Counted from the stretch's first letter, positions 48,900 to 58,782 are shown. The stretch: 64,000 bases of DNA from Chloroflexi bacterium UBA6077 (GCA_002436065.1 DIXP01000103.1:12389-76388), one strand, 5' to 3'. The notes: generated by a model from the letters alone, not told the origin. A program made the numbers and translations.

Positions 48900-49727
48900 A
48901 TGACAGAGACAAAGAAGAAGTCGTGGCAAGGCATTCTGGATTACCCTCTTCCTAACCGGACTGCCAAACCCCGGCAGGATGGGATCACCTTTCTCTCCGT
49001 CAAAGGTTACGGAATCTATGGCTTGAAGGACCTGGTGGCCGATGCTGCTGACTACATCGACCGAGTGAAGTTCTCCTTCGGTACTACTCTCCTTTATGAC
49101 GAGGAGCTGCTGCGGGAGAAGATAGCGATCCTTCGCGCGGCGAACATCGACATCAACCCTGGTGGTACCTGTGGGGAGATAGCGGTTTACCAGGGAGAGT
49201 ACGACCAGTTCCTGGCGAACGCCAGAGACCTCGGTTTCACCACCATAGAGGTCTCAGACGGCACCATCACCATGGACGATGCTACGCGAGAGCGAATCGT
49301 CAAGAAGACCCTGGACGCCGGCTTCAAGGTTGTCTCGGAGGTTGGCAAGAAGGACAGTGCGTTGAGTTTGTCGGTTGAGGAGATGATCCGTCAGATTCAG
49401 AGAGACCTCGATTATGGGGTCGACAAGGTAACGATCGAATCCAGGAGCAGCGCCCAGGGAATCGGGGTCTACGATGCGAAGGGCCAGGTGAAGGGCGATG
49501 ATGTCGATCAGATCACGGCTGCGGTGGATTGCAGGCGGCTCATCTGGGAGGCCCCGAACAAGGACGGTCAGGAGTACTTCATAAAGCGCATGGGAAACAA
49601 CGTGAACCTGGGCAACATCAAGCCTGAGGACATCATACCTCTGGAAGGGCTCCGGCGTGGTCTCAGAGGGGACACCTTCCGACTGGTGGTCTACCAACAG
49701 GACAAGCTGGCATCCTCCTGCCGGTAG
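48900..49727 (+). CDS. ComA-family phosphosulfolactate-synthase-like protein
   Basis: The 275-residue protein fits the ComA TIM-barrel family, with residues in the order YIDRVKFSFGT, NPGGTCGEIAV and FTTIEVSDGTITM, then VSEVGKKD. ComA joins sulfite to PEP to form 2-phospho-3-sulfolactate in coenzyme M synthesis. No other coenzyme M gene is seen, so a different use is likely. It sits between a pyruvate-kinase-like enzyme and a class II aldolase, both acting on related three-carbon phosphates. AGGAG precedes the ATG. Confidence 0.83.
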   Translation: MTETKKKSWQGILDYPLPNRTAKPRQDGITFLSVKGYGIYGLKDLVADAADYIDRVKFSFGTTLLYDEELLREKIAILRAANIDINPGGTCGEIAVYQGEYDQFLANARDLGFTTIEVSDGTITMDDATRERIVKKTLDAGFKVVSEVGKKDSALSLSVEEMIRQIQRDLDYGVDKVTIESRSSAQGIGVYDAKGQVKGDDVDQITAAVDCRRLIWEAPNKDGQEYFIKRMGNNVNLGNIKPEDIIPLEGLRRGLRGDTFRLVVYQQDKLASSCR

Positions 49728-49768
49728 CAGCAGAAAGGAAGCGACGAAGCAGAAAGGATGGTCTGGAT

Positions 49769-50611
49769 GTGTTAGTACCGATGGGTGAACTGCTCAAGGA
49801 CGCCCTGGAGCATAAGTATGCCGTAGGGGCCTTCGATGTCCCGAGTCTGGAGACGGTCGAAGCTGTTCTCGAAGCAGCGGTTGGGAACAGCTCGCCTGTG
49901 ATAGTCGCCATTCCCGAGAGCTTCTGTCGCGACGTACGGTTCGAGACGCTGGTCGGCTGTGCCAGGGAGCAGGCGCTCCCGTTGAAGGTCCCAGTGGCGA
50001 TAATCCTGGATCATGGGCGCAGCTACGAGTCCTGCATACGAGCCCTTCGAGCCGGTATGACCTCCGTCATGTTCGACGGCTCATCCCTCCCCTACGGGGA
50101 GAATGTTGCCATCACAAGAGAAGTGGTCAGGGTTGCTCACGCTGTCGGAGTGACGGTGGAGGGAGAGATCGGCCACGTTGGACAGGGGGCCGAGTACGAG
50201 AAAGGCCAGGAGGTACTGACCAAGCCCGAGGAGGCAGCTCAATTCGTCGCCGACACCGGCGTGGACGCCCTGGCAGTGGCCGTCGGCACGGCCCACGGCA
50301 AGTACAAGGGCGAGCCTAAGATCCACTACGACCTGCTGTCCACCATTTACGATACGGTGAAGATGCCCCTGGTGCTCCATGGCGGCTCCTCCACGGGCGA
50401 CGAGCGGCTGAAGAGGTCCATCGATTACGGTATCGCCAAGGTCAACATCTACACCGACATGGCCGAGGAGGCGAAGAGGCGGATCAAGAAGGCGCTGGAC
50501 GAGAGGTGGGACAAAGTTCGACTCAACGACCTGATTCACGAGACGAGGGGAGCCTTCAAGGACGTGTCCGGCCATTACATGCAACTGTTCGGATCGACAG
50601 GCAGAGCCTGA
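49769..50611 (+). CDS. class II fructose/tagatose-bisphosphate-type aldolase
   Basis: The 280-residue enzyme has the class II aldolase motifs VGAFDVPSLE, IILDHGRSYE (zinc His), VEGEIGHVGQGAE, GTAHGKYKG and LHGGSSTGDE. It splits or forms ketose-1-phosphate or -bisphosphate from dihydroxyacetone phosphate and an aldehyde. GTG at 49769 has AAAGGA upstream. It lies 41 bases after the ComA-like gene and is followed by a Dpp/Opp-type transporter. Confidence 0.88.
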   Translation: MLVPMGELLKDALEHKYAVGAFDVPSLETVEAVLEAAVGNSSPVIVAIPESFCRDVRFETLVGCAREQALPLKVPVAIILDHGRSYESCIRALRAGMTSVMFDGSSLPYGENVAITREVVRVAHAVGVTVEGEIGHVGQGAEYEKGQEVLTKPEEAAQFVADTGVDALAVAVGTAHGKYKGEPKIHYDLLSTIYDTVKMPLVLHGGSSTGDERLKRSIDYGIAKVNIYTDMAEEAKRRIKKALDERWDKVRLNDLIHETRGAFKDVSGHYMQLFGSTGRA

Positions 50612-50867
50612 TTCCCCAGTCGCGAGCCAGCCTCCGGCGTTTCGGCTTGAAGGTGATGGTGTGCCACTCCTCTCGATCACGTACAGGATCCCATCCAGGA
50701 TGGTCCGATAGCTGTGGATACGTTCCTGGCCATGGGGGCGGGTGACAGGCATCAAGGATTCCAGAACCAGCTACTGCGGATCGGGCGATTCACCCGGGAA
50801 GACCCTCCGTTCAGGTCTGCGGGCGGAGGATGAGGCGTCATAATTGGGTAAGACGGAGGTACAGAGA

Positions 50868-52496
50868 GTGACAAGGGGACGTGGTCTCACGCGACGGGAA
50901 CTGCTGCAGCGAGGCACAGTGGGAGTTGTCGGGTTGGTCGGGCTTGGCGTACTGTCCAACTGTAGTGCGCCAGCATCGCCACCCGTCAGCCCCAGCCAGG
51001 CTGCTTCCAACCCCAGCCAGGCTGCTTCTGCGAGCGCGAAGACGCCATCTGCTGCCGGCCCGAAGAAGGGTGGCGTCCTTCGGTTCGGCAACGCCGCAGA
51101 CCTCCTGGGATTCGACCCCACGAAGCTGCCTGGTGGTAACTACCCCATGACCTTGACGGTATACGACACTCTCCTGCGCTATGACGACAGCATGAAGCCT
51201 ACCCCCGAGCTCGCTGAGTCGTGGGAGTTCGGCGATGGGGGCAAGCGGCTGGTGATGAAACTGCGCAAGGGAGTGACCTTCCATTCCGGACGTGATTTCA
51301 CCGCCGAGGACGTGGTTTACAATTTGAAGCGCTACCAGGATGAGAAGGTGGGTGCCCAGGTGCGTCAGATGGCCCTGTACATCTCGGACGTCAAGGCGAA
51401 CGACAAGTACACCGTGACCTTCCTTCTGGATGAACCGAATGCCGCGATTCTGGACCTCTTCGACCTCTTGTTCATCACGGACAAGGAAGCAGAGAAGGAT
51501 CTCCAGACCAAAGGCGTTGGGACAGGGCCATTCAAGTTGAAGTCCTGGATCCCCAGCGACAAGACCACCTTCGAGAAGAACGTGAACTACTGGAAGGAGG
51601 GCAAGCCCTATCTCGACGGTGTTGAACTCCTGGTGGTTCCCGATCACAATGCTCTAGCTGTGCATGTCGAGTCGGGCGCGATCGACATCGCCGATGGGCT
51701 CAACGCTGACGAGTTGAAGCAGCTTGAGAAGAATAGCGGCATAGAGCTGGTAATAGCGGGCAAGGGTGGCAATACCAACGATATTTCCATAAATACTACT
51801 ATGCCACCGTTCGACAATCGGAAGGTGCGGGCTGCCTTCGACCTGGCTATCGACCGCAAGCGGTTCAATGAGAGATACTGGGCTGGACTGGGGGTGCCTA
51901 CTCGCCTTCCCTATCCCCGCCATTGCCCCGGGTACTTCGAGGATCAAGACAAGTACGAGTTCAACCTCGAGAAGGCCAGAGAACTGCTGAAGGAAGCAGG
52001 AGTCCCGAATCTCGAAGCTACTGTGACGACTTCGTCGGGTTCATACCAGCCCGGATCCGATGTGATGGCGGCAATACTGCAGGCTGACATGAAGAAGATT
52101 GGAGTCAACCTGCGAATCGAGGACTTGCCGCAGGCACAAGCGAGACCCAAGTTCTTCGAGAGGAAGTATCAGATAGCCTGCCATTCCTACGGGCGGGGCA
52201 ACAGGGATCCGATCGCTCTCTTGAACGCGGCGTCGCCATGGGTGCCGAATCCGGAGAACAACATTACGGGTTTCAAGTCGGAGAAATACGAGCAACTGAT
52301 CAAGGATGCTGCGAAGACAACGGACGCGGAGAAGCGCAAGCCCATCCTGAGAGAGTTGAACAATCTGATAATAGCCGAGTCCTTCTGCATTCCGGTCTGT
52401 CAGGGTTTTCGTGGCTTCCCGAAGCAGAAGAGAGTTCAAGGGTTCGGGGCGAATCTGGACGGCATGGCCATCCTGGAAGGGGTATGGCTCAGCTAG
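50868..52496 (+). CDS. ABC substrate-binding protein, family 5 (Dpp/Opp type)
   Basis: The 542-residue protein has a twin-arginine-like signal (LTRRELLQRG) ending in a lipobox (VLSNC, Cys32), a Pro/Ser/Ala linker, and a SBP family 5 body (LTVYDTLLRYDDSMKPTPELAESW). This family binds peptides, oligosaccharides or nickel complexes. GTG at 50868 follows GGAGGT; an upstream TTG at 50844 is less likely. Permeases follow, but no ATPase subunits are in the window. Confidence 0.88.
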   Translation: MTRGRGLTRRELLQRGTVGVVGLVGLGVLSNCSAPASPPVSPSQAASNPSQAASASAKTPSAAGPKKGGVLRFGNAADLLGFDPTKLPGGNYPMTLTVYDTLLRYDDSMKPTPELAESWEFGDGGKRLVMKLRKGVTFHSGRDFTAEDVVYNLKRYQDEKVGAQVRQMALYISDVKANDKYTVTFLLDEPNAAILDLFDLLFITDKEAEKDLQTKGVGTGPFKLKSWIPSDKTTFEKNVNYWKEGKPYLDGVELLVVPDHNALAVHVESGAIDIADGLNADELKQLEKNSGIELVIAGKGGNTNDISINTTMPPFDNRKVRAAFDLAIDRKRFNERYWAGLGVPTRLPYPRHCPGYFEDQDKYEFNLEKARELLKEAGVPNLEATVTTSSGSYQPGSDVMAAILQADMKKIGVNLRIEDLPQAQARPKFFERKYQIACHSYGRGNRDPIALLNAASPWVPNPENNITGFKSEKYEQLIKDAAKTTDAEKRKPILRELNNLIIAESFCIPVCQGFRGFPKQKRVQGFGANLDGMAILEGVWLS

Positions 52497-52804
52497 GTAT
52501 GTGTCCAGGAAGAAGCGGATCCTGGGAGCAGTGCTTGGCAGACTGCGGGGCGTGACGGCAGGGAGCGCGGTGTCACGCCCTAGAACCTCTCCCGTTGCCG
52601 CCGGTCACATGCCTCCAACCTATTGTGCCCTGGACTCGTTGTGGACGACCGGCTTGCGTCTACCTGCTTGGCTCACGGGTACGCCAAGACGCTTCCAGAA
52701 TGTCATCTTTCACGTGGAAGGGGTTGACGTCGGTCCCGCCCTCGAAACGGGTGGAACCGACGTCAACTGGTCTCTGGTTAGGAGTAATAGAGAAGGGGCT
52801 TTTC
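52497..52804. other. intergenic stretch with two hairpins before dppB-like gene
   Basis: No gene is seen. Two hairpins lie here. One has arms GGGCGTGAC (52548-52556) and GTCACGCCC (52572-52580). The other has GTTGACGTCGGT (52723-52734) pairing with 52756-52767, and an inner CCCG/CGGG stem. They could lower permease expression relative to the binding protein. Confidence 0.55.
52723..52767 (+). promoter_or_regulatory. long hairpin upstream of dppB-like permease
   Basis: Outer 12-bp perfect stem (52723-52734 with 52756-52767) plus inner 4-bp stem (52735-52738 with 52748-52751). It ends 37 bases before the GTG start. It may be an attenuator or RNA-stability element. Confidence 0.5.
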
Positions 52805-53764
52805 GTGATTCGGTACATCATTGTGCGGTTGCTGCAAGCGATCCCGACGGTGGTGCTGGCGTCCATTTTCGTCTTTCTGTTGATTCATCTGGTGCCAGGT
52901 GATCCTGCACTCATTCTCGCTGGGCCTGATCCGACCCCGGAAGTGGTGGCGGCTATCCGGCAGAAAATGGGATTGGATCAGTCGTTGCCTGTTCAGTATC
53001 TCACGTGGGCCGGCAATGCCCTTCATGGAGACCTTGGAGTCTCATACATCAATCAATACCCGACGTGGGAATTGGTGATGCTGCGGGCCCCAGCGAGTTT
53101 CGAGCTGTTGGTGGCGGGTTTCACCCTGAGCTTGTTGGTAGCCCTCCCGCTGGGTATTCTGGCTTCCTTGCGCCAGCACAGTCGAATCGACATGGGCATA
53201 AGCATCTATACCTCGGTGGCCCTCGGCATTCCCAACTTCTGGCTCGGCATTCTCCTGATTCTGCTGTTTTCGTTGGGATTGGGTTGGCTGCCTCCCGGAG
53301 GTCGTGTCCCTCTCCTGGAGGACCCCGGGCGAGGATGGAAATACCTGGTTATGCCGGTCGTGGCGCTGGCAATTGCCCAGGCGGCGATTCTCACTCGGTT
53401 CGTGCGAGTGTCCATGTTGGAGGTGCTTCATGATGACTATATACGAACCGCACGAGCGAAGGGCCTCCAGGAACGGGTGATTCTGGTAAGACATGCGTTA
53501 CGCAATGCTCTGGTTCCCATCGTCACTGTTGCCGGTATACAGATCGGGCGGCTCCTGGGTGGAACCGTCATCATCGAGACCGTCTTCGCATGGCCGGGGT
53601 TGGGCAGGATGCTGATTAACGCCATAGCCACTCGTGACTACGCTGTAGTGCAAGGGGGATTGCTGTTGTTGGTGATGGCGTTCATCTTGGTGAATCTGAT
53701 CACGGATATCATCTACGCGTTCCTGGACCCGAGGATAAGGCTGGCGAAGGATTCGGGGGCATAG
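52805..53764 (+). CDS. ABC permease, DppB type
   Basis: The 319-residue permease has six helices and the conserved DppB motif RTARAKGLQERVILVRHALRNAL that docks the ATPase. The typical FAWPGLGRMLINAI follows. GTG at 52805 is chosen because the sequence begins IRYIIVRLLQAIPTV there and GAAGGGG lies upstream. It is followed by DppC after one base. Confidence 0.9.
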   Translation: MIRYIIVRLLQAIPTVVLASIFVFLLIHLVPGDPALILAGPDPTPEVVAAIRQKMGLDQSLPVQYLTWAGNALHGDLGVSYINQYPTWELVMLRAPASFELLVAGFTLSLLVALPLGILASLRQHSRIDMGISIYTSVALGIPNFWLGILLILLFSLGLGWLPPGGRVPLLEDPGRGWKYLVMPVVALAIAQAAILTRFVRVSMLEVLHDDYIRTARAKGLQERVILVRHALRNALVPIVTVAGIQIGRLLGGTVIIETVFAWPGLGRMLINAIATRDYAVVQGGLLLLVMAFILVNLITDIIYAFLDPRIRLAKDSGA

Positions 53765-53765
53765 C

Positions 53766-54677
53766 ATGAACGATGCGCGGACAATCCCCGGTACTAGTCG
53801 GCGTGGGGCCTTGATAACTGGGCTGGAGCGGAGGTTCATCGTAGCGACTTTCCGGCGAGTGCTTGGATTCCCGTTGGGACGGTTCGGGCTTCTGGTCGTG
53901 CTCAGTCTGGCGCTGATCGCGAGCCTCGCATCCTATGTGGCGCCGTATGACCCCTATGTTCAGCATGCTGGAGACGAACTGCTGGCGCCCAGTGTGACCT
54001 ACCTTTTCGGGACGGATGAATACGGCAGGGACATCCTCAGTCGGTTGATGTATGGGGCTCGGATCTCCTTCATGGTCGGCGTTGTGAGCGTCGTGCTCGG
54101 AGTGGTCGTTGGGGTCAGTACTGGTCTCATAGCGGGTTATTGGGGTGGATGGGTCGATGCGGGAATCATGCGAGTCTATGATGCGCTGCTCGCCTTTCCC
54201 GCCATCCTGCTGGGAATCGCTGTGGCTTCCGTGCTGGGGCCGGGAGTGATCAATGCGGCTATCGCTGTGGGGATAGTCTCGATGCCCCAGTTTGCTCGCA
54301 TCTCGCGAGCGGCGATGCTTGGGGAGCGCGGAAAGGAGTACGTGCTTGCAGCCCGAACGCAGGGAGCGTCGGACGTGCGCATTGTCTTCCGACATATATT
54401 GCCAAACACCCTGGCCCCGACTATCGTGCAGGTATCCCTGGCAATGGCTTTCGCGGTGCTTCTTGAAGCATCGCTCTCCTTCCTGGGGTTGGGAGCTCAA
54501 CCGCCTGAACCCAGCTGGGGATCAATGTTGAGTGCCTCACGGAGTTACCTGCGGGTAGCCCCGTGGTATGGCGTGGCGCCCGGTGTGTGCCTGACAGTGT
54601 TGCTCCTCGGCATGAACCTGCTTGCCGATGCGATGCGCGATGCGCTCGATCCACGCCAGATCAACCTAAGTCGTTGA
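53766..54677 (+). CDS. ABC permease, DppC type
   Basis: The 303-residue permease has an N-terminal OppC-like segment, five to six helices and the ATPase-docking loop AARTQGASDVRIVFRHILPN. The hallmark LFGTDEYGRDILSRLMYGAR is present. It is the last gene of the transport group; the ATPases must be shared with another system. Bases after the stop contain an inverted repeat. Confidence 0.9.
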   Translation: MNDARTIPGTSRRGALITGLERRFIVATFRRVLGFPLGRFGLLVVLSLALIASLASYVAPYDPYVQHAGDELLAPSVTYLFGTDEYGRDILSRLMYGARISFMVGVVSVVLGVVVGVSTGLIAGYWGGWVDAGIMRVYDALLAFPAILLGIAVASVLGPGVINAAIAVGIVSMPQFARISRAAMLGERGKEYVLAARTQGASDVRIVFRHILPNTLAPTIVQVSLAMAFAVLLEASLSFLGLGAQPPEPSWGSMLSASRSYLRVAPWYGVAPGVCLTVLLLGMNLLADAMRDALDPRQINLSR

Positions 54678-54721
54678 TACTGTGTCGAGGGGACGGACAC
54701 TGTGCGGGATAGCGTCCCCTT

Positions 54722-54790
54722 AGAGCCTGTCCGATAACCCACGGAGCGTCGCGTTACTGCCAGATTGCTGGTGGTTACCAGATAGGCTCT
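54722..54790. repeat. 69-bp inverted repeat after dppC-like gene
   Basis: AGAGCCTGTCCGATAACC (54722-54739) matches the reverse complement of 54773-54790 at 15 of 18 bases. The loop is 33 bases. It may be a small terminal-repeat element or a terminator between convergent operons. Confidence 0.45.
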
Positions 54791-54874
54791 TAGAGTCCGT
54801 CCTCTTTGGATGGTTCATCGGGCCAGGGTGATTCTTCGTTTGTTCTTCGCTCCATCGGGCCCTCCGGTCCGAGG

Positions 54875-56314
54875 CTACGGCCGAAGGGAGACGCGGCGCA
54901 TCCAGAAATAGGGCTCCAACGACCACTGGGAACCGTCGCAGCCCACGCCGCTCTCTTTGATGCCGATGTGCGGCAGAGGGACGAAGTTGCCACCCGGGGG
55001 GTTGTTCACCAGTACTTCCCCGAAGGTGAATTCCTCGGTGACCCTGGCGATCACCCGTGCATCGTGGGTGAACAGGTACGAGCAGAGGCCGTAGTCGGTA
55101 TCGTTGGCAGCCGCGATCACCTCATCCAGATCGTCGAAGGTGTACACCGGCAGAACAGGCCCGAATATCTCCTCGTGGCACAGCCGCATGGTGTCCTGCG
55201 CATGGTCCAGCAGGGTGGGCAGGATGAAGGACCCCGCCTCCAGCTCCTCAGGAACCGCTCCGCCGTACACCAGGGTGGCGCCCTTGTCGACGGCGTCGCG
55301 GATCAGGTCGAGCACCCGGGCACGGACTGCTCGATGGATCATCGGGCCCATGGCATCGCCCTGGTCCTTGCCCCAGCCGACTTTCACCTTCCGGAGGTTT
55401 TTGTGGAGGAGGCTGACGAACCCGTCGTGAACCTTCTGGTGGACGTAGATCCGGTTGATGTTGGCGCAGCCCTGGCCACAGCAGCGGATCTTGCGCGTAA
55501 CCATGAAGTCGGCGGTTTCTTCCAGGTCGGCATCGGGCATAACGACGGCGGGAGCGTTGCCCCCTAACTCCAAGGAGAAGCGCTTGATGGAGGTAGCGGC
55601 CTCCGACAACACCTGGCGGCCGGTCTCCGAGGAACCGATCAGGGTGATCAGCCGTGGGATCTTGCTCTCGTTGAGCGTCTTCCCGACTACCGAGGAAGGG
55701 CCGGCAAGGATGTTGAACACGCCGTTGGGGAAGCCGATCTTCTCGGCGATGGCGCCCAGGTAGAGGGTGGCCAGAGGGGTGCTGCTGGAGGGCTTGAGCA
55801 CGCAGGTGCAGCCCGAGGCGAGGGAGGGTGCCAGTTTGAGGGCGGCGTTCTGTACGGGGAAGTTCCAGGCGAGATGGCCGACGGCGACACCGACGGGGTA
55901 CTTCCGCATAACGTGGAAGGCCTCGCCGGGTCTGGAGGTGTAGTCGGCCATGGTGGTGCCGTACACCCGCTTGATCTCTTCGCAGTAGAAGTCGAGGATG
56001 GTGGCCATGCCGCTGCATTCAGTCTCGGCTTCAGGATAGGACTTGCCGACCTCGCGAGCCAGCAGATCTACCAGGACGTCCCTCTCCGCGAGGAAGGCCT
56101 CCCGGAGCCTGGAGATCCAGGTCACCCGTTCCCTGAGGGGAGTCCTGGACCAAGTCTTGAACGCATCCTGAGCGGCTTGGAGAGCTTCAATCGTCTGGGC
56201 CTCATCGGCCGCCCCGAGGGTGGCGATCACTTCGTCGGTTGCCGGGTTGGCGACCTCGAAGGGTCGCCCTCTGCCTTCGATGCTTCTGCCGTTGATGTAC
56301 TGGTTAAATCCCAT
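54875..56314 (-). CDS. aldehyde dehydrogenase
   Basis: The 479-residue enzyme has the NAD(P)-binding GSSETGRQV, the general base in LELGGNAPAVV and the catalytic Cys in CCGQGCANINR (GQxC), of the succinate-semialdehyde or glyceraldehyde-like aldehyde dehydrogenase group. It oxidises an aldehyde to the acid. It is transcribed in the same direction as the alcohol dehydrogenase and kinase genes at 56543-59856, 228 bases away. Substrate unknown. Confidence 0.9.
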   Translation of the reverse strand: MGFNQYINGRSIEGRGRPFEVANPATDEVIATLGAADEAQTIEALQAAQDAFKTWSRTPLRERVTWISRLREAFLAERDVLVDLLAREVGKSYPEAETECSGMATILDFYCEEIKRVYGTTMADYTSRPGEAFHVMRKYPVGVAVGHLAWNFPVQNAALKLAPSLASGCTCVLKPSSSTPLATLYLGAIAEKIGFPNGVFNILAGPSSVVGKTLNESKIPRLITLIGSSETGRQVLSEAATSIKRFSLELGGNAPAVVMPDADLEETADFMVTRKIRCCGQGCANINRIYVHQKVHDGFVSLLHKNLRKVKVGWGKDQGDAMGPMIHRAVRARVLDLIRDAVDKGATLVYGGAVPEELEAGSFILPTLLDHAQDTMRLCHEEIFGPVLPVYTFDDLDEVIAAANDTDYGLCSYLFTHDARVIARVTEEFTFGEVLVNNPPGGNFVPLPHIGIKESGVGCDGSQWSLEPYFWMRRVSLRP

Positions 56315-56542
56315 TGCTCTACTGGGCTCCTCTCATAAACTCCGGTGCAGTACAACATGTTCTTGCTAAGCCCTGCATCAGGCTGCGAACTCCCGGGGAC
56401 ATTCCGAGTCCTACCAGGCCCGAGCGTTGCGCTCGGTGTCCTGGACCCTCTCTAGCGATCTACGCACGGGTTAGTAACCCAAGTAACCTGCGGGAGAGCC
56501 CGACGATGTCGCAGGATGGGGAAAGACGCATGGACTCGCGAG

Positions 56543-57571
56543 CTATAGGGCAAGGATTACCTTGGCGCAATCCTCTGTCTTGTCGGCAACAATCTCCATG
56601 GCGCGCTGAGCTTCTTCGATCGGGAGTACGTGGGTTATCAGACTCCTGGCATCCACCAACCCGCGAGTAATGAGTTCCGCGGCAACGTGGAAGTCTTCTT
56701 TGGTGTACTGAAGAATGCCAAGCAACTCCAGTTCCTTGCTGACGATCATGTGCGGAGCGGGGATGGTCAGCGGATCATCGAACTGTGCTACCAAGCCAAC
56801 CCGGCCCTGCTTGCGAACACTCGCCAGGGCCTGATTCACCACTGATGAGAAGCCTGCCGTGACAAAGCCAACATCTACTCCGTCGGAGCCTGCATACTGG
56901 GCCACCACTGCGGACAGACTGTTCTCTTTGCGTACATTGACCGCCGCCGCAGCCCCCATGTTGCGGGCGAGCTTGAGGTTGAAATCGATGGTATCGGTGG
57001 CGATGACCGTGGTTCCGGCAGTGGCTTTCGCAGCAGCGATACAGCACAGGCCGATAGCCCCGGCACCAAGCACCAGAACGGAGTCGCCCTCTTGGAGTCG
57101 TGCTCTCTTAATGGCGTGCACCGCAACAGCCATTGGTTCAAGAATCACGCCTTCTTCATATGATAGATCCTCGGGCAGCTTGACAAGAGCACGTTCCGGA
57201 GCAACGATGTACTCTCCAAAGCACCCGGTCCATCCAGGAGTGCCAATCAACACCTTGTTAGAGCAAAGATAGTAACTGCCCATCCGACAGTAGCGACAGC
57301 TTCCACAACTCGTGAATGCCTCGATGGTCACTCGGTCGTCGGGTCTGAAGTGACTCACCTGGGAGCCGACCTCCACTATCTCCCCCACCATCTCGTGGCC
57401 GAGAATCGCCGGGGGCTTGCGGGATGGGTGGGTTCCAATGAAGATGTGGACCTCGGAGCCACAGACGCCAGCGAACCGTACCCTGATCAGCACTTCGTCT
57501 GGCTTGGGTTTTGGTGTCGGCACTTCTTGTACTTGAATGGTCCTGATGTCAGTTAAGACCGCTGCTCTCAT
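56543..57571 (-). CDS. zinc-dependent alcohol/threonine-dehydrogenase-like protein
   Basis: The 342-residue MDR-family enzyme has the catalytic-zinc motifs GVCGSEVH and GHEMVGEI, the structural four-Cys lobe CGSCRYCRMGSYYLC and the Rossmann motif VLGAGAIGLCC. It oxidises a secondary alcohol or polyol with NAD. The start overlaps the phosphofructokinase stop by 4 bases (ATGA), so the two are coupled. Likely substrate is a sugar, sugar acid or hydroxy acid of the same pathway. Confidence 0.9.
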   Translation of the reverse strand: MRAAVLTDIRTIQVQEVPTPKPKPDEVLIRVRFAGVCGSEVHIFIGTHPSRKPPAILGHEMVGEIVEVGSQVSHFRPDDRVTIEAFTSCGSCRYCRMGSYYLCSNKVLIGTPGWTGCFGEYIVAPERALVKLPEDLSYEEGVILEPMAVAVHAIKRARLQEGDSVLVLGAGAIGLCCIAAAKATAGTTVIATDTIDFNLKLARNMGAAAAVNVRKENSLSAVVAQYAGSDGVDVGFVTAGFSSVVNQALASVRKQGRVGLVAQFDDPLTIPAPHMIVSKELELLGILQYTKEDFHVAAELITRGLVDARSLITHVLPIEEAQRAMEIVADKTEDCAKVILAL

Positions 57572-58782
57572 CTCGGTTCCTTTGAAGGGATCAGTAGCGG
57601 TTCCAAGCAGGCATGACCAGGAAGAGATGCGCCCAGGAGGGGCTCCGCGTAGGCGCGAAAGGCAGGGGTCACGCCGAAGGTGCCTATGAACTCGGAGGGC
57701 AGTAGCCTCTCTCGATTCGCCACATCACTCAGTTTGGCAATGCTGGTGGTGCACTCATAGGGGCTGTCGGGGGACCTCTCAAGGGTGACCATGTATCCAC
57801 TCTTCCCTTCGGCAACACGGCGCACGGCGGCACGTCCTACCTCGCGCGCTTCCATTTGATCTACGTTCGACACACAGGCCATGGAAGCTCTCTGGATAGA
57901 ACCCGGCATATCCCACCGGCACGTGAACCCAAGTTCCGCTCGAATCAGACCTGTCAGGTAGTTGCCAACCCCGAATCCAATCTTATGCCCGAAGGAATCG
58001 GTGGCAATTGCCGAACCTGAGTTGGGCGCCGCCTCATCGGAAGCTACCCGAATTCCCTGCGAGGCCACTACCAGGACACAACCGAAGGCCTTCTGGACTT
58101 CCGCCACGCGAGCCAGAAACCTGGCAGGATCGAACGGCTCCTCGGGCAGGCAAAGGACGAGAGGGAGGTCCTTGTTTGGACGATTGGCGAGACTGGCTGC
58201 TGCTGCAAGCCAACCCGCGTTGCGTCCCATCACCTCGAGGACATAAACCTGCATGAAAGTGCGCATGGCTCGCAGATCCGCGGCAGTATCAAGGACTGTA
58301 TGGGCTATGTATCGTGCTGCGCTACCATAGCCGGGACAGTGATGAGTACACTCGAGGTCATTGTCTATGGTCTTGGGAATGCCTATTACCTGCAAGTCAT
58401 AATTCTTGAGACGCGCCAGGGCCTCTACCTGCAGGGCTGTATCCATGGAGTCATTGCCACCGATATAAAGGAAGTAGCGGACGTTATGAGCGCGGAATAC
58501 CTGGTAGATTCTCTCGTAGTCAGGAGGAGCGAGCTTGAGACGGCACGAGCCGAGTGCGGAAGCCGGAGTCTGGAGCAGTCCGTCGAGGACGGTGCGCGGT
58601 TGAGAGCCCAAGTCAATGAAGGTCTCGTTCAAGGCTCCCTGTACGCCGTTGACCAGTCCGAGCACCGAGCCGATCTCAGAGCGGCTGCGAGATTCCTCGA
58701 TAACCCCAACCAGGCTGCAGTTGATAACTGCCGTGGGTCCTCCTGATTGGCCTACTACCAGATTGCCTTTTGCCTTGAGCAT
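57568..58782 (-). CDS. phosphofructokinase, PPi-type motifs
   Basis: The 404-residue protein is a group A phosphofructokinase. At the donor site it has GGNDSMD, with Asp in place of the Gly of ATP enzymes, and PKTIDND with Lys, the two marks of PPi-dependent enzymes. ATG at 58782 has AAGGAG 9 bases upstream; an ATG at 58803 gives a longer form. It probably interconverts fructose-6-phosphate and fructose-1,6-bisphosphate, or a related sugar phosphate, reversibly. It lies 31 bases from the P-loop gene upstream. Confidence 0.88.
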   Translation of the reverse strand: MLKAKGNLVVGQSGGPTAVINCSLVGVIEESRSRSEIGSVLGLVNGVQGALNETFIDLGSQPRTVLDGLLQTPASALGSCRLKLAPPDYERIYQVFRAHNVRYFLYIGGNDSMDTALQVEALARLKNYDLQVIGIPKTIDNDLECTHHCPGYGSAARYIAHTVLDTAADLRAMRTFMQVYVLEVMGRNAGWLAAAASLANRPNKDLPLVLCLPEEPFDPARFLARVAEVQKAFGCVLVVASQGIRVASDEAAPNSGSAIATDSFGHKIGFGVGNYLTGLIRAELGFTCRWDMPGSIQRASMACVSNVDQMEAREVGRAAVRRVAEGKSGYMVTLERSPDSPYECTTSIAKLSDVANRERLLPSEFIGTFGVTPAFRAYAEPLLGASLPGHACLEPLLIPSKEPR

